Assembly: GCF_900083545.1 (NCBI RefSeq)
Contig: NZ_LT559262.1
Coordinates: forward strand, 844,397-908,396
DNA: 64,000 nt
Source of the DNA: Alistipes provencensis
GTDB lineage: Bacteria > Bacteroidota > Bacteroidia > Bacteroidales > Rikenellaceae
Reading direction: 5' to 3'
Shown here: piece after piece, positions 49,355 to 57,660 of the stretch
How the letters are laid out: each line of letters begins with the position of its first letter
How positions within the stretch are numbered: position 1 is the stretch's first letter
The notes under the pieces: generated by a model
Told to the model about the DNA's origin: nothing
Database searches by the model: none
Seen by the model: only the letters and a program-made list of their open reading frames with translations
Made by a program: the position numbers and the translations under genes

Positions 49355-51388
49355 ATGAAACGATACATAGCGATTCTCCTGCTGCTCACGGGTCTCGTCT
49401 CGACGGCCCGCGCCCGCGAGGTCTTCCCGATCAACGAAGGTTGGCGCTTTTTCTTCAAGTCGGAGAAGACCTCCGACAACGCCCGCCACGTCACCCTGCC
49501 CCACAGTTGGAACACCGATCCGCTGGCCCAAGGCTACTGGCTCGAAACCACGGGCAACTACCAGAACGGCATGTACCTGCCTGTCGAATGGGCCTCGAAG
49601 CGCCTGTTCGTGAAGTTCTACGGCGTGCAGTCGGTGGCCGATCTTTTCGTCAACGGCAACTATGTCGGCACGCACCGCGGCGGCGCCTCGGCCTTCACGT
49701 TCGAGATCACCGACAAGGTTCGTTTCGGAACCGACAACGCCATGCTCGTGGTGGTCAGCAACAGCGGCCGCGACGACGTGCTGCCCACCTCGACCGACAT
49801 GAACCTCTACGGAGGTATCTACCGCGAAGCCGAGCTGATCCTCACCGAGCGCACGGCCATATCGCCGCTCTATCTCGGTTCGGACGGCGTACTCGTGCGG
49901 CAGCAAACCATAAATCCTGAGAAAGTCGAGGGTGAGGTCGAGGTGCACATCACCTCGAAAGGCGACAACTCCTGCATGCTGAACGTGGCCATCACGGCCC
50001 CGGACGGCGTGCGCACCTACACCAAACGCCAGCGGGCGAAACTCGACGGCAAACCCGTCGTCGTACCGTTCACCATCGAAAACCCGGCGCTCTGGAGCCC
50101 CGACCGGCCGGCGCTCTACACCGTGACGGCCTCGATCGGCGACGAGACCGTGACCGACAGCGTCACGGTCCGCACAGGTTTCCGCGCGATAGCCGCCAGC
50201 ACAGCCGGCGGGCTGACAATCAACGGGGTGCGGGTACCCGTACACGGCGTGACGCTCTACCACGACAACGCCCTTTCGGGCGGTACGCTGACCCCGTGGG
50301 ATTACGACGCCGACCTCGGGCAGATCCGCACGCTCGGGGCCAACGCCCTGCGTTCGGCGGTAATGCCGCATGCGCAGTACCTCTACGACCGCTGCGACGA
50401 GCAGGGGATGCTGGTCTGGGTCGATACGCCGCTGCACCGCTCGTCGTTCTTGGGCGACGTGGCCTACTACGCCATGCCGGGATTCGAACAGAACGGGATG
50501 GAGCAGTTGCAGGAGATCATCGCCCAGAACATCAACCACCCCTCGGTGGTGATGTGGGGCATTTTCTCGCGCCTCTGGACCCGGGGCGACGACGTGACGC
50601 CCTACCTCAAACGGCTGAACGACGCGGCCCATGCGCTGGACCCGTCGCGTCCGACGGTGGCCTCGAGCGACCAGAACGGCAATATCAACTTCATCACCGA
50701 CCTGATCGTCTGGCGGCAGGACGTGGGCTGGCGCCGCGGTTCGACCGACGACGTGATCCTGTGGCGCAACCAGTTGCAGAAGAACTGGTCGCACCTGCGT
50801 TCGGCGGTAAGTTACGGAGGTCCCGGATTCATCGGCCACAAGAGCTACACGGCGCAGGCCGAGCCGCGTTCGAACTGGATGCCCGAGGAGAAGCAAACGC
50901 GCTTCCACGAGGAGTACGCCAAAAACCTGCAGAACGATTCGCTGTTCTGGGGCATCTGGATCGACAACATGTTCGACTACGGAGCGTCGCGCCGTCCCTA
51001 CGGGGTCAACGGCGCCGGGCTGGTGACGCTCAACCGCCGCGAATGCAAGGACGCCTATTACCTCTATAAAGCGATGTGGAACAAGGAGGAGCCGACGCTG
51101 CATATCGTCGACAAACGGCGCCGGCTGCGCGACCACGACATGCAGGCTTTCCGCGTCTACTCGTCGGCCGGAGCGCCCGTGCTGATCGCGGGCACCGACA
51201 CGCTGGCCATGACCGAATACGCCCCTTTCCAGTACCGGACGGATTCGGTAGCCATGAAGGGGGTGGTCGAGGTGAAAGCCGCGGCGGGAGCGCTGCGCGA
51301 CAGTGTGACTATTCTTGTCGGCAACGTGCTAAAACCGAAACGGACGCCGGTCCTTCGGCGAACAGCAGGTCCGCAAACGACAAATTAG
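49355..51388 (+). CDS. GH2-fold protein lacking both catalytic glutamates (pseudo-glycosidase)
   Basis: A 677-residue protein with a signal peptide (about 1-20). It has the GH2 layout: jelly-roll sugar-binding domain (INEGWRFFF, TLPHSWN, LFVNGNYVGTHRGG, NLYGGIYREAELI), an Ig-like domain (about 190-275) and a TIM barrel from about 285 (INGVRVPVHGVTLYHD, LGANALRSAVMPHA, INHPSVVMW). Where active GH2 enzymes have W-S-x-x-N-E, this one has W401-G-I-F-S-R406, and where they have S-E-Y-G it has V-S486-Y-G. Both the acid/base and nucleophile Glu are therefore replaced. The reading frame is intact and the promoter strong, so it is probably a conserved binding or otherwise repurposed protein, not a decaying gene. 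The 3' end overlaps a convergent gene by 80 bases. Confidence 0.8.
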   Translation: MKRYIAILLLLTGLVSTARAREVFPINEGWRFFFKSEKTSDNARHVTLPHSWNTDPLAQGYWLETTGNYQNGMYLPVEWASKRLFVKFYGVQSVADLFVNGNYVGTHRGGASAFTFEITDKVRFGTDNAMLVVVSNSGRDDVLPTSTDMNLYGGIYREAELILTERTAISPLYLGSDGVLVRQQTINPEKVEGEVEVHITSKGDNSCMLNVAITAPDGVRTYTKRQRAKLDGKPVVVPFTIENPALWSPDRPALYTVTASIGDETVTDSVTVRTGFRAIAASTAGGLTINGVRVPVHGVTLYHDNALSGGTLTPWDYDADLGQIRTLGANALRSAVMPHAQYLYDRCDEQGMLVWVDTPLHRSSFLGDVAYYAMPGFEQNGMEQLQEIIAQNINHPSVVMWGIFSRLWTRGDDVTPYLKRLNDAAHALDPSRPTVASSDQNGNINFITDLIVWRQDVGWRRGSTDDVILWRNQLQKNWSHLRSAVSYGGPGFIGHKSYTAQAEPRSNWMPEEKQTRFHEEYAKNLQNDSLFWGIWIDNMFDYGASRRPYGVNGAGLVTLNRRECKDAYYLYKAMWNKEEPTLHIVDKRRRLRDHDMQAFRVYSSAGAPVLIAGTDTLAMTEYAPFQYRTDSVAMKGVVEVKAAAGALRDSVTILVGNVLKPKRTPVLRRTAGPQTTN

Positions 51389-51911
51389 GGCAGAAGGGCA
51401 TCCGCTCGGAGAAGACCTGAAAATAGGGCTCGGCAACGAACGCCGGGCCCTCTTTGTGTTTGGGCCGCAGGTCGAGGTCGTCCGGGGCGGCGTCGACATA
51501 ACTTTCGGAGAGCGCCGGCATCGGGACCTTCGCCAGCGAACACAGCGTGTCGAGCAGGGAGAGGTTGTAATCGACCAGAAATTCCCACTCCCGGCGGTAA
51601 AAGGGTTCGAAACGTTCGGCGTAGAAGTCGAAATAGGGCGACGACTTGTAGGAAGCCACCAATGCGCCCCAATGCTGGTGCTGCCAGCGTTTGGAGTAAT
51701 CGAGGCGCACGTCGCGCATCGGCTGGCGGGGGCGGTTGGCGTTGCGGACGTGGACGGTGAGGTCCATCACCCCGTCGGTGGCCAGTATCCGCGCACGGTT
51801 GCGCTCGGAGCGCTTCACGAAGTGCTCGCCGAGGTCCACGACGCAGCCGCCGCGCAGGAGGTGCGTGAAATACTCCACCGAGGGGAGGTATGCGAGGGGA
51901 AGGATGGTCAT
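51309..51911 (-). CDS. WbqC-like family protein
   Basis: A 200-residue protein. The start TILPLAYLPSVEYFTHLL and the central RNRARILATDGVMDLTVHV, RLDYSKRWQHQHWGALVASYKSSPYFDFY are characteristic of the WbqC-like family, which is linked to polysaccharide biosynthesis in some bacteria; its reaction is not known. ATG 51911 overlaps the ispG stop by four bases (ATGA); the TTG at 51923 is rejected. Its last 26 codons are antisense to the end of the GH2-like gene. Confidence 0.82.
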   Translation of the reverse strand: MTILPLAYLPSVEYFTHLLRGGCVVDLGEHFVKRSERNRARILATDGVMDLTVHVRNANRPRQPMRDVRLDYSKRWQHQHWGALVASYKSSPYFDFYAERFEPFYRREWEFLVDYNLSLLDTLCSLAKVPMPALSESYVDAAPDDLDLRPKHKEGPAFVAEPYFQVFSERMPFCPNLSFADLLFAEGPASVSVLARCRQE

Positions 51912-53392
51912 GGCTCGATCCAATTCCCGTTGGCTTTTATCAGTTCGACCAGCCGGTCGAGGGCCTCCTCCTGCGGGATGTTGCGTTCGACGACCTCGCG
52001 CCCCTTGTAGAGGGTGATGCGGCCCGGGCCGGCGCCCACATAGCCGTAGTCGGCGTCGGCCATCTCGCCGGGACCGTTGACAATACAGCCCATGACACCG
52101 ATGCGGAGGTTTTTCAGGTGCGACGTGCGGGCCTTGATGTCGGCGAGGGTCTTTTCAAGGTCGTAAAGCGTGCGGCCGCAACTCGGACAGGCGATATACT
52201 CGGTGCGTGAGAACCGCGTGCGCGCGGCCTGCAGAATCATCAGTTCGACCTCGCGGATCTCCGCGTCCGAAAAGCCCGGGGCATCGATCCAAATGCCGTC
52301 GGCCAATCCGTCGAGCAGCAGCGGCCCCAAGTCGGCGGCGGCTTTCACGGCGAGCGTCTCCAGCGAGGATTCTTCATAGCGACGTCTGACCACGACCGGT
52401 TCGTCGGGAACCTCGAGGTTCAGGATCGCGGCGCGCAGTTCGGCCGTCGGATTGCCCGACACGGCTTCGATCACGCGGAACCCGTCCAGCGGCTCGGTGT
52501 GCACGACGGGCACCGTCACGCGCGAACGACGACGGTATTCGGTCGGCGAATAGCGTTCGGGATGCAGCACCTCGAAGCGGCCCGGACGGTCGGAGAAATG
52601 GTCTGCAAGCAGTTGTGCCACGGGAATCTCGTTCTCGGGAGCCTCGGTGAGCGACACGCGGATCGTGTCGCCGATGCCGTCGGCCATCAGGGCCCCGATG
52701 CCCACGGCGCTCTTGATGCGCCCTTCGATGCCGTTCCCGGCCTCGGTGACGCCCAGATGGATCGGGTAGTGCATATCCTCGGCATCCATCGCCCCGACCA
52801 GAAGACGGTAGGCGGCGACCATCACGCGGGTGTTCGACGACTTCATCGAAACGACCACCTGATCGAAATCCCGCTCCCGGCAGACCCGCAGAAATTCCAT
52901 CGCCGAGACAACCATGCCCTGCGGCGTATCGCCCCACTCGTCGAAAACGCGCTTGGCGAGCGACCCGTGGTTGACGCCGATGCGCAGGGCGGCGCCCCGC
53001 TCGCGGCACTGTTCGATCAGCGACTCCAGTTCGCCGTTCTGCGTGCGGTAGTTGCCGGGGTTGATGCGCACCTTGTCGACGTATTTCGCGGCGACGGCCG
53101 CGACCTCGGGTACGAAATGGATGTCGGCGACAATGGCCGTTGAAAACCCGTCGGCACGCAACTGCCGGACGACGTTTTCGAGGTTTTCACCCTCGCGGCG
53201 GCCCTGTGCCGTGAGGCGCACGATGTGCCCCCCGGCGCGGTCGATACGCTCGATCTGCGCCACGCTGGCGGCGGTGTCGTTGGTGTCGGTATTGGTCATC
53301 GACTGCACGGCGACGGGGTGTTGCCCGCCGATCGCAACCCCGCCGATGCGCACCTCGCACGCCGGGCGGCGTATGAATTCCGAAAGATTCAT
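51908..53392 (-). CDS. ispG: 4-hydroxy-3-methylbut-2-enyl-diphosphate synthase
   Basis: A 494-residue enzyme of the MEP isoprenoid pathway that reduces cyclic MEcPP to HMBPP. The N-terminal TIM barrel is clear (GGQHPVAVQSMTNTDTND, VRINPGNY, GVNHGSLAKRV), and the [4Fe-4S] ligands are in IACPSCGRTLYDLEKT and GVMGCIVNGPGE. It is the long IspG type with an inserted central domain (about residues 260-385), as in Bacteroidetes, Chlamydiae and plants. ATG 53392 (MNLSEFIRRP) is chosen; the longer frame to 53449 runs through the promoter. Confidence 0.96.
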   Translation of the reverse strand: MNLSEFIRRPACEVRIGGVAIGGQHPVAVQSMTNTDTNDTAASVAQIERIDRAGGHIVRLTAQGRREGENLENVVRQLRADGFSTAIVADIHFVPEVAAVAAKYVDKVRINPGNYRTQNGELESLIEQCRERGAALRIGVNHGSLAKRVFDEWGDTPQGMVVSAMEFLRVCRERDFDQVVVSMKSSNTRVMVAAYRLLVGAMDAEDMHYPIHLGVTEAGNGIEGRIKSAVGIGALMADGIGDTIRVSLTEAPENEIPVAQLLADHFSDRPGRFEVLHPERYSPTEYRRRSRVTVPVVHTEPLDGFRVIEAVSGNPTAELRAAILNLEVPDEPVVVRRRYEESSLETLAVKAAADLGPLLLDGLADGIWIDAPGFSDAEIREVELMILQAARTRFSRTEYIACPSCGRTLYDLEKTLADIKARTSHLKNLRIGVMGCIVNGPGEMADADYGYVGAGPGRITLYKGREVVERNIPQEEALDRLVELIKANGNWIEP

Positions 53393-53414
53393 CTGTTTTT
53401 CACTTTTACAATTA

Positions 53415-53446
53415 CAAAGATAGTGCAAGGTAAGCGCAATGCCAAA
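53415..53446 (-). promoter_or_regulatory. ispG promoter sharing a palindrome with the recG-side promoter
   Basis: On the minus strand TTTG (53446-53443), 20 bases, TATCTTTG (53422-53415), a consensus promoter with a leader of about 18 bases. Its -33 box is the left half of the palindrome GCCAAACAAGTTTGGC (53441-53456). Confidence 0.75.
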
Positions 53447-53551
53447 CAAGTTTGGCGATGCGCCCGACTTTCACTATATTTACAGAACATAGGATGCGCC
53501 TCGGCAATGCTCAAACAAGTTTGGCATTGCGCTCGACTTTCACTATATTTG
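53436..53551 (+). repeat. Tandem duplicate of a palindromic promoter module
   Basis: 53436-53482 and 53504-53551 share GCAATG, CAAACAAGTTTGGC, ATGCG/TTGCG, CGACTTTCACTATATTT, with a 69-base offset. Each copy has TTTG (53451-53454 and 53520-53523), 20 bases, then TATATTTA (53475-53482) or TATATTTG (53544-53551), a plus-strand promoter in register. Confidence 0.85.
53520..53551 (+). promoter_or_regulatory. Proximal recG promoter
   Basis: TTTG, 20 bases, TATATTTG ending five bases before the GTG start codon at 53556. Transcripts from it would be leaderless or nearly so. The upstream copy (53451-53482) would give a leader of about 70 bases. Confidence 0.7.
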
Positions 53552-53555
53552 CCGG

Positions 53556-55667
53556 GTGGATATACTCGACAACGATATCAAATTCGTAGCGGGCGTCGGC
53601 GACGCCCGGGCCAAGCTCCTCGAACGGGAGCTGGGTATCCGCACGCTGGGCGCCATGCTCAGCCATTACCCTTTCCGTTACATCGACCGCACGCGCATCT
53701 ACCGCATTTCGGAAATCACCGATGCGGCAGGTCTTTCCTATGTTCAGTTCCGGGCCCGCGTGACGGGCATGGCCTATGCCGGTGCAGGACGCAAGCGCCG
53801 CTTCACGGCCTTCGTCCAAGACCCCACGGGATCGGCCGAACTGGTGTGGTTTCAAGGCGTCAAGTGGATCGAGAAACGGATCGAAGTCGGACGCGAATAC
53901 CTCGTCTTCGGGCGTCCGTCGTTCTACCGCGGGGAGCTGTCGATGGCCCATCCCGAGCTGGAGACCATGGAACAGGCCCTCTCGCGCAAGGCCGAGAGCG
54001 GCATGCAGGGCATCTACCCCTCGACCGAAAAGCTCGGCAACGTGCTGGGCACAAAGGGCATGTACCAGATCATCTGCAACGCATGGGCGCTGGCCAAAGA
54101 CCGCATCGCAGACCCGATGCCTGAAGCCGTCCGCACCAAATACGGGCTTATTACGCTCCGCGACGCCATCTACAACATCCACTTCCCCCAGTCGCAGGAG
54201 TTGCTCCGGCAGGCCCAATACCGCCTGAAATTCGACGAACTGCTGGGCGTGCAGCTCAACATCCAGCAGCGCCGCACCGAGCGCCTCGCCAAAAGCAACG
54301 GGTTCCTTTTCCCGAAGGTCGGGGGCGTCTTCCATACTTTTTACAACGAAAAACTCCCGTTCCCGCTGACCGGGGCCCAGAAACGGGTCATCAAGGAGAT
54401 CCGGCAGGACACCGTGACGGGATTCCAGATGAACCGCCTGCTGCAGGGCGACGTCGGCAGCGGCAAGACCCTCGTGGCGCTGATGACGATGCTGCTGGCC
54501 GTGGACAACGGCTATCAGGCCTGCATGATGGCCCCGACCGAAATTCTCGCCCGCCAGCATTTCGCCACCATCTGCAAGATGCTCGACGGCATGGATGTGA
54601 AAACGGCCGTCCTGACCGGATCGTCGAAGGCCAAGGAGCGCAGGCTCGCCCTCGAAGGCATCGCCTCGGGCGAGGTGGACATCCTGATCGGCACCCACGC
54701 GCTGATCGAGGACCGCGTGCAGTTCGCCAATCTGGGATTCGTCGTGATCGACGAACAGCACCGCTTCGGCGTGGAGCAGCGTGCGCGGCTCTGGACCAAG
54801 AACGAACAGCCGCCCCACATCCTCGTGATGACCGCCACGCCGATCCCCCGCACGCTGGCCATGACCCTGTACGGCGACCTCGACGTGTCGGTGATCGACG
54901 AACTGCCCCCGGGACGCCGTCCGATCAAGACGTTCCACTACACCGACGCGGCACGTCTGAAACTCTTCGGCTTCATGCGGCAGGAGATTGCCAAGGGCCG
55001 GCAGGTCTACGTCGTCTACCCGCTCATCAAGGAGTCCGAGGCGATGGACTACAAGGACCTCACGGACGGCTACGAAGCCATCTCGCGGGATTTCCCGCTG
55101 CCGCAGTACGTCACGGCGATTTGCCACGGCAAGATGAAGCCCGCCGACAAGGAGGAGTCGATGCGCCAGTTCAAATCGGGCGAAGCCCAGATTCTCGTGG
55201 CCACGTCGGTGATCGAGGTGGGCGTCGACGTGCCCAACGCCACGGTCATGGTCATCGAGTCGGCCGAACGTTTCGGACTCTCGCAGCTCCACCAGCTGCG
55301 CGGCCGCGTGGGCCGCGGCGGCGAACAGTCCTACTGCATCCTGATGTCGGGCGAGAAGCTCTCGCGCGAATCGCGGGCGCGGCTCGAAGCGATGTGCGAG
55401 ACCAACGACGGCTTCCGGCTTGCGGAGCTCGACCTCAAACTGCGGGGCTCGGGCGACATCAACGGCACGCTGCAGAGCGGCATGGCATTTGATCTGAAGA
55501 TCGCCAGCCCCACGACCGACGTGCAGATACTCACCGTCTCACGCGAGGCGGCGGCCGAGATTCTCGCCGCGGACCCCGCGCTGGCGCATCCCGCCAACCG
55601 GGGCCTCGAGGCGCTGAGGCGCCGCTACTCGGGACGCGAGGAGATCGATTTTTCACGCATCTCGTAA
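53556..55667 (+). CDS. recG: ATP-dependent DNA helicase RecG
   Basis: A 703-residue helicase that regresses stalled replication forks. The wedge/OB domain occupies about 1-250 (DIKFVAGVGDARAKLLERELGIRTLGAMLSHYPFRY). Motor motifs: Walker A GDVGSGKT (about residues 298-305), DEQHRFGVEQR (about 398), TATPIPRT, and in the second motor VATSVIEVGVDVPNATVMVIE and QLRGRVGRGGEQSYC. A GTG start is used: no ATG is available before the conserved DIKFVAGVG segment. Confidence 0.96.
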   Translation: MDILDNDIKFVAGVGDARAKLLERELGIRTLGAMLSHYPFRYIDRTRIYRISEITDAAGLSYVQFRARVTGMAYAGAGRKRRFTAFVQDPTGSAELVWFQGVKWIEKRIEVGREYLVFGRPSFYRGELSMAHPELETMEQALSRKAESGMQGIYPSTEKLGNVLGTKGMYQIICNAWALAKDRIADPMPEAVRTKYGLITLRDAIYNIHFPQSQELLRQAQYRLKFDELLGVQLNIQQRRTERLAKSNGFLFPKVGGVFHTFYNEKLPFPLTGAQKRVIKEIRQDTVTGFQMNRLLQGDVGSGKTLVALMTMLLAVDNGYQACMMAPTEILARQHFATICKMLDGMDVKTAVLTGSSKAKERRLALEGIASGEVDILIGTHALIEDRVQFANLGFVVIDEQHRFGVEQRARLWTKNEQPPHILVMTATPIPRTLAMTLYGDLDVSVIDELPPGRRPIKTFHYTDAARLKLFGFMRQEIAKGRQVYVVYPLIKESEAMDYKDLTDGYEAISRDFPLPQYVTAICHGKMKPADKEESMRQFKSGEAQILVATSVIEVGVDVPNATVMVIESAERFGLSQLHQLRGRVGRGGEQSYCILMSGEKLSRESRARLEAMCETNDGFRLAELDLKLRGSGDINGTLQSGMAFDLKIASPTTDVQILTVSREAAAEILAADPALAHPANRGLEALRRRYSGREEIDFSRIS

Positions 55668-55744
55668 TATCGAACACCTTACGAACGTTATTTTATCATT
55701 AACCCGTCAACACGACCCTGTCTTATCCAACAAAATCCGTTCCG

Positions 55745-56542
55745 ATGAAACGCTTCCTGACCACCATACTCCTGCTCGCCGCAGCCTCGCCCCTCGCCGC
55801 GCAGCTCTACCATCCGGGCGAACAGCTCTTCTACCGCGTGAGCTACAAGGCCAAGATGTTCCCCAACACGGAGGTCGGCGCCGTGGAGGTCAAGACCACC
55901 GAGGAGAGCGCCGACGGCAAAACATACTACAAGGTCGAGGGCATCGGCCGTACACTGCCCACCTACCGCTGGTTCTTCAACCTCGAGGATGTCTACACGG
56001 TGTGGATCGATACTTCCGAGCTGCGCCCCGTGCGTTTCGTGAGCGACATCCGCGAGGGCGACTACACGTTCCAGAGCTATTACACCTATGTCTGGCCCGA
56101 TTCGGTGGTCCGCACCCGCTGGCGCAGCCGCCAGAACCCATTTCAGGAGAAACAGATGCCGCTGAACGCCGAAAGCATGGACGCCATCTCGCTCTTCTTC
56201 AACCTGCGTTCGGCTTCGGCCGAGGATTTCCACGTCGGGGAGCCGGCCACGCTGCAAATGGTCCTGCAGGATACTGTCCGCCACCTCCATTACCGCTACC
56301 TCGGACGCGAGAACAAGAAGATCCGCAACATGGGCCGCTTCCGGACGCTGAAATTCGAATGCCAACTGGGAACGACCGAGGGGTATTCGTTCACCGACGG
56401 CACGATCTTCACGATCTGGATCTCCGACGACCGGAACAAAATCCCGCTTTACATCGAATCGCCGGTCAAGATCGGCAGCATCAACGCCTACATTTCGGGC
56501 TACAAAGGGCTTAAATATCCCGTCGAGAGCCTGATGAAATAA
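55745..56542 (+). CDS. DUF3108 domain-containing exported protein
   Basis: A 265-residue protein with a signal peptide (about 1-19, ending PLAA). The mature chain is beta-rich with YHPGEQLFYRVSYKAKMFPNTEVGAVEV, IDTSELRPVRFVSDIREGDYTF and the C-terminal IWISDDRNKIPLYIESPVKIGSINAYI, the pattern of DUF3108 periplasmic proteins. The function is unknown; the family may have a lipid- or glycan-binding barrel-like fold. It follows recG after 77 bases and is followed 112 bases later by a coiled-coil protein gene. Confidence 0.8.
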   Translation: MKRFLTTILLLAAASPLAAQLYHPGEQLFYRVSYKAKMFPNTEVGAVEVKTTEESADGKTYYKVEGIGRTLPTYRWFFNLEDVYTVWIDTSELRPVRFVSDIREGDYTFQSYYTYVWPDSVVRTRWRSRQNPFQEKQMPLNAESMDAISLFFNLRSASAEDFHVGEPATLQMVLQDTVRHLHYRYLGRENKKIRNMGRFRTLKFECQLGTTEGYSFTDGTIFTIWISDDRNKIPLYIESPVKIGSINAYISGYKGLKYPVESLMK

Positions 56543-56654
56543 TTTTTTTCGTATATTAGCGGAACAAAATGAACGTTTTCGTCAAGCCGGGCGCAGCACC
56601 GAACGAAATTCGGGCCATGCCGAAGCGGGAAAACGAAGAAAGAAATTCAACCTT

Positions 56655-57590
56655 ATGGAAAACAGACAGGGATACGATCCTTCGGAATTCGAAGACGACG
56701 ATTACATGAACCCCCAGCCCGACGCCGGGAAGTCGATCCGCGGATACCGCATCGTCATCATCATCCTTTCGGTGATTCTGGTGGCGATTTCGGTACTCTA
56801 TTTCAGCATCCACCGCCAGCAGATGCTCGACAATGAACTGCTGCAGGCCGACCGTGACTCGATCCAGAACGATCTGGGACGCCTGATGACCGACTACGAC
56901 GATTTGCAGATTTCGAACGACTCGATCTCCGCCGGACTGAATTTCGAGCGTGAGCGTGCCGACTCGCTGATGACGCGCCTCAAGAAGGAGCGGTCGTGGA
57001 ACCTCGCCAAGATCAAGCAGTACGAGAAGGAGGTCGGAACGCTGCGCACCATCATGAAGGGCTATGTGAAACAGATCGACTCGCTCAACACGCTCAACAA
57101 ACAGCTTATCAAGGAGAACGTCGGCTTCCGCAAGGAGATATCGTCGGCCAAGCTGCGCGCCGACATGGCCGAGGAGAAGGCCGCCGAGCTGGACAACAAG
57201 GTCAAGGTGGGTTCGGTGCTCCGCGCCCGCGACATCCGCCTTGCGGGCCTCAACGAGCGAAGCAAACCCGTATCGAGGGTCAAGAGCGCCGCACGCCTGC
57301 GCGTGGATTTCGTGCTCGCGGCCAACGAACTGGCCACACCGGGCAACAAGGCCATCTATGTGCGCATCACCTCGCCCGACGGCTATGTGCTGACCACCGA
57401 GGCGATGCCGACCTTCGAATTCGAGGGCGAGCGGCTGAGCTACTCCGCCATGCGTGAGGTCGATTACCAGAATCAGGACCTCGAAGTGGGCATCTACTAC
57501 AACTCGACCGGATTCGCAGCCGGCACCTACCAAATCCAGCTTTACAGCGAAGGCCGTCTGATCGGCCAGACGCAGGTGGTGATGAAGTAA
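56655..57590 (+). CDS. Membrane-anchored coiled-coil protein
   Basis: A 311-residue protein: acidic cytoplasmic N-terminus (GYDPSEFEDDDYMNP), one transmembrane helix (about residues 32-51), a long heptad coiled coil (about 55-185, Leu/Lys/Glu/Asp-rich), and a C-terminal beta domain (about 215-311, KSAARLRVDFVLAANELATPGNKAIYVRI ... GTYQIQLYSEGRLIGQTQVVMK). I recognise this as a recurrent Bacteroidetes type, without a known function. The beta domain probably faces the periplasm. It ends at a strong bidirectional hairpin. Confidence 0.75.
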   Translation: MENRQGYDPSEFEDDDYMNPQPDAGKSIRGYRIVIIILSVILVAISVLYFSIHRQQMLDNELLQADRDSIQNDLGRLMTDYDDLQISNDSISAGLNFERERADSLMTRLKKERSWNLAKIKQYEKEVGTLRTIMKGYVKQIDSLNTLNKQLIKENVGFRKEISSAKLRADMAEEKAAELDNKVKVGSVLRARDIRLAGLNERSKPVSRVKSAARLRVDFVLAANELATPGNKAIYVRITSPDGYVLTTEAMPTFEFEGERLSYSAMREVDYQNQDLEVGIYYNSTGFAAGTYQIQLYSEGRLIGQTQVVMK

Positions 57591-57609
57591 CCCACATGGC
57601 GACAAACGT

Positions 57610-57647
57610 AAAAAAGGGAGGCTTTCCGCGGAAAGCCTCCCTTTTTT
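57610..57647. terminator. Bidirectional intrinsic terminator
   Basis: An 18-base perfect stem (57610-57627 with 57630-57647; core GGGAGGCTTTCC) with A and T runs on the outer ends serves two converging genes. Confidence 0.92.
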
Positions 57648-57660
57648 ATCGTCCGTCCGA

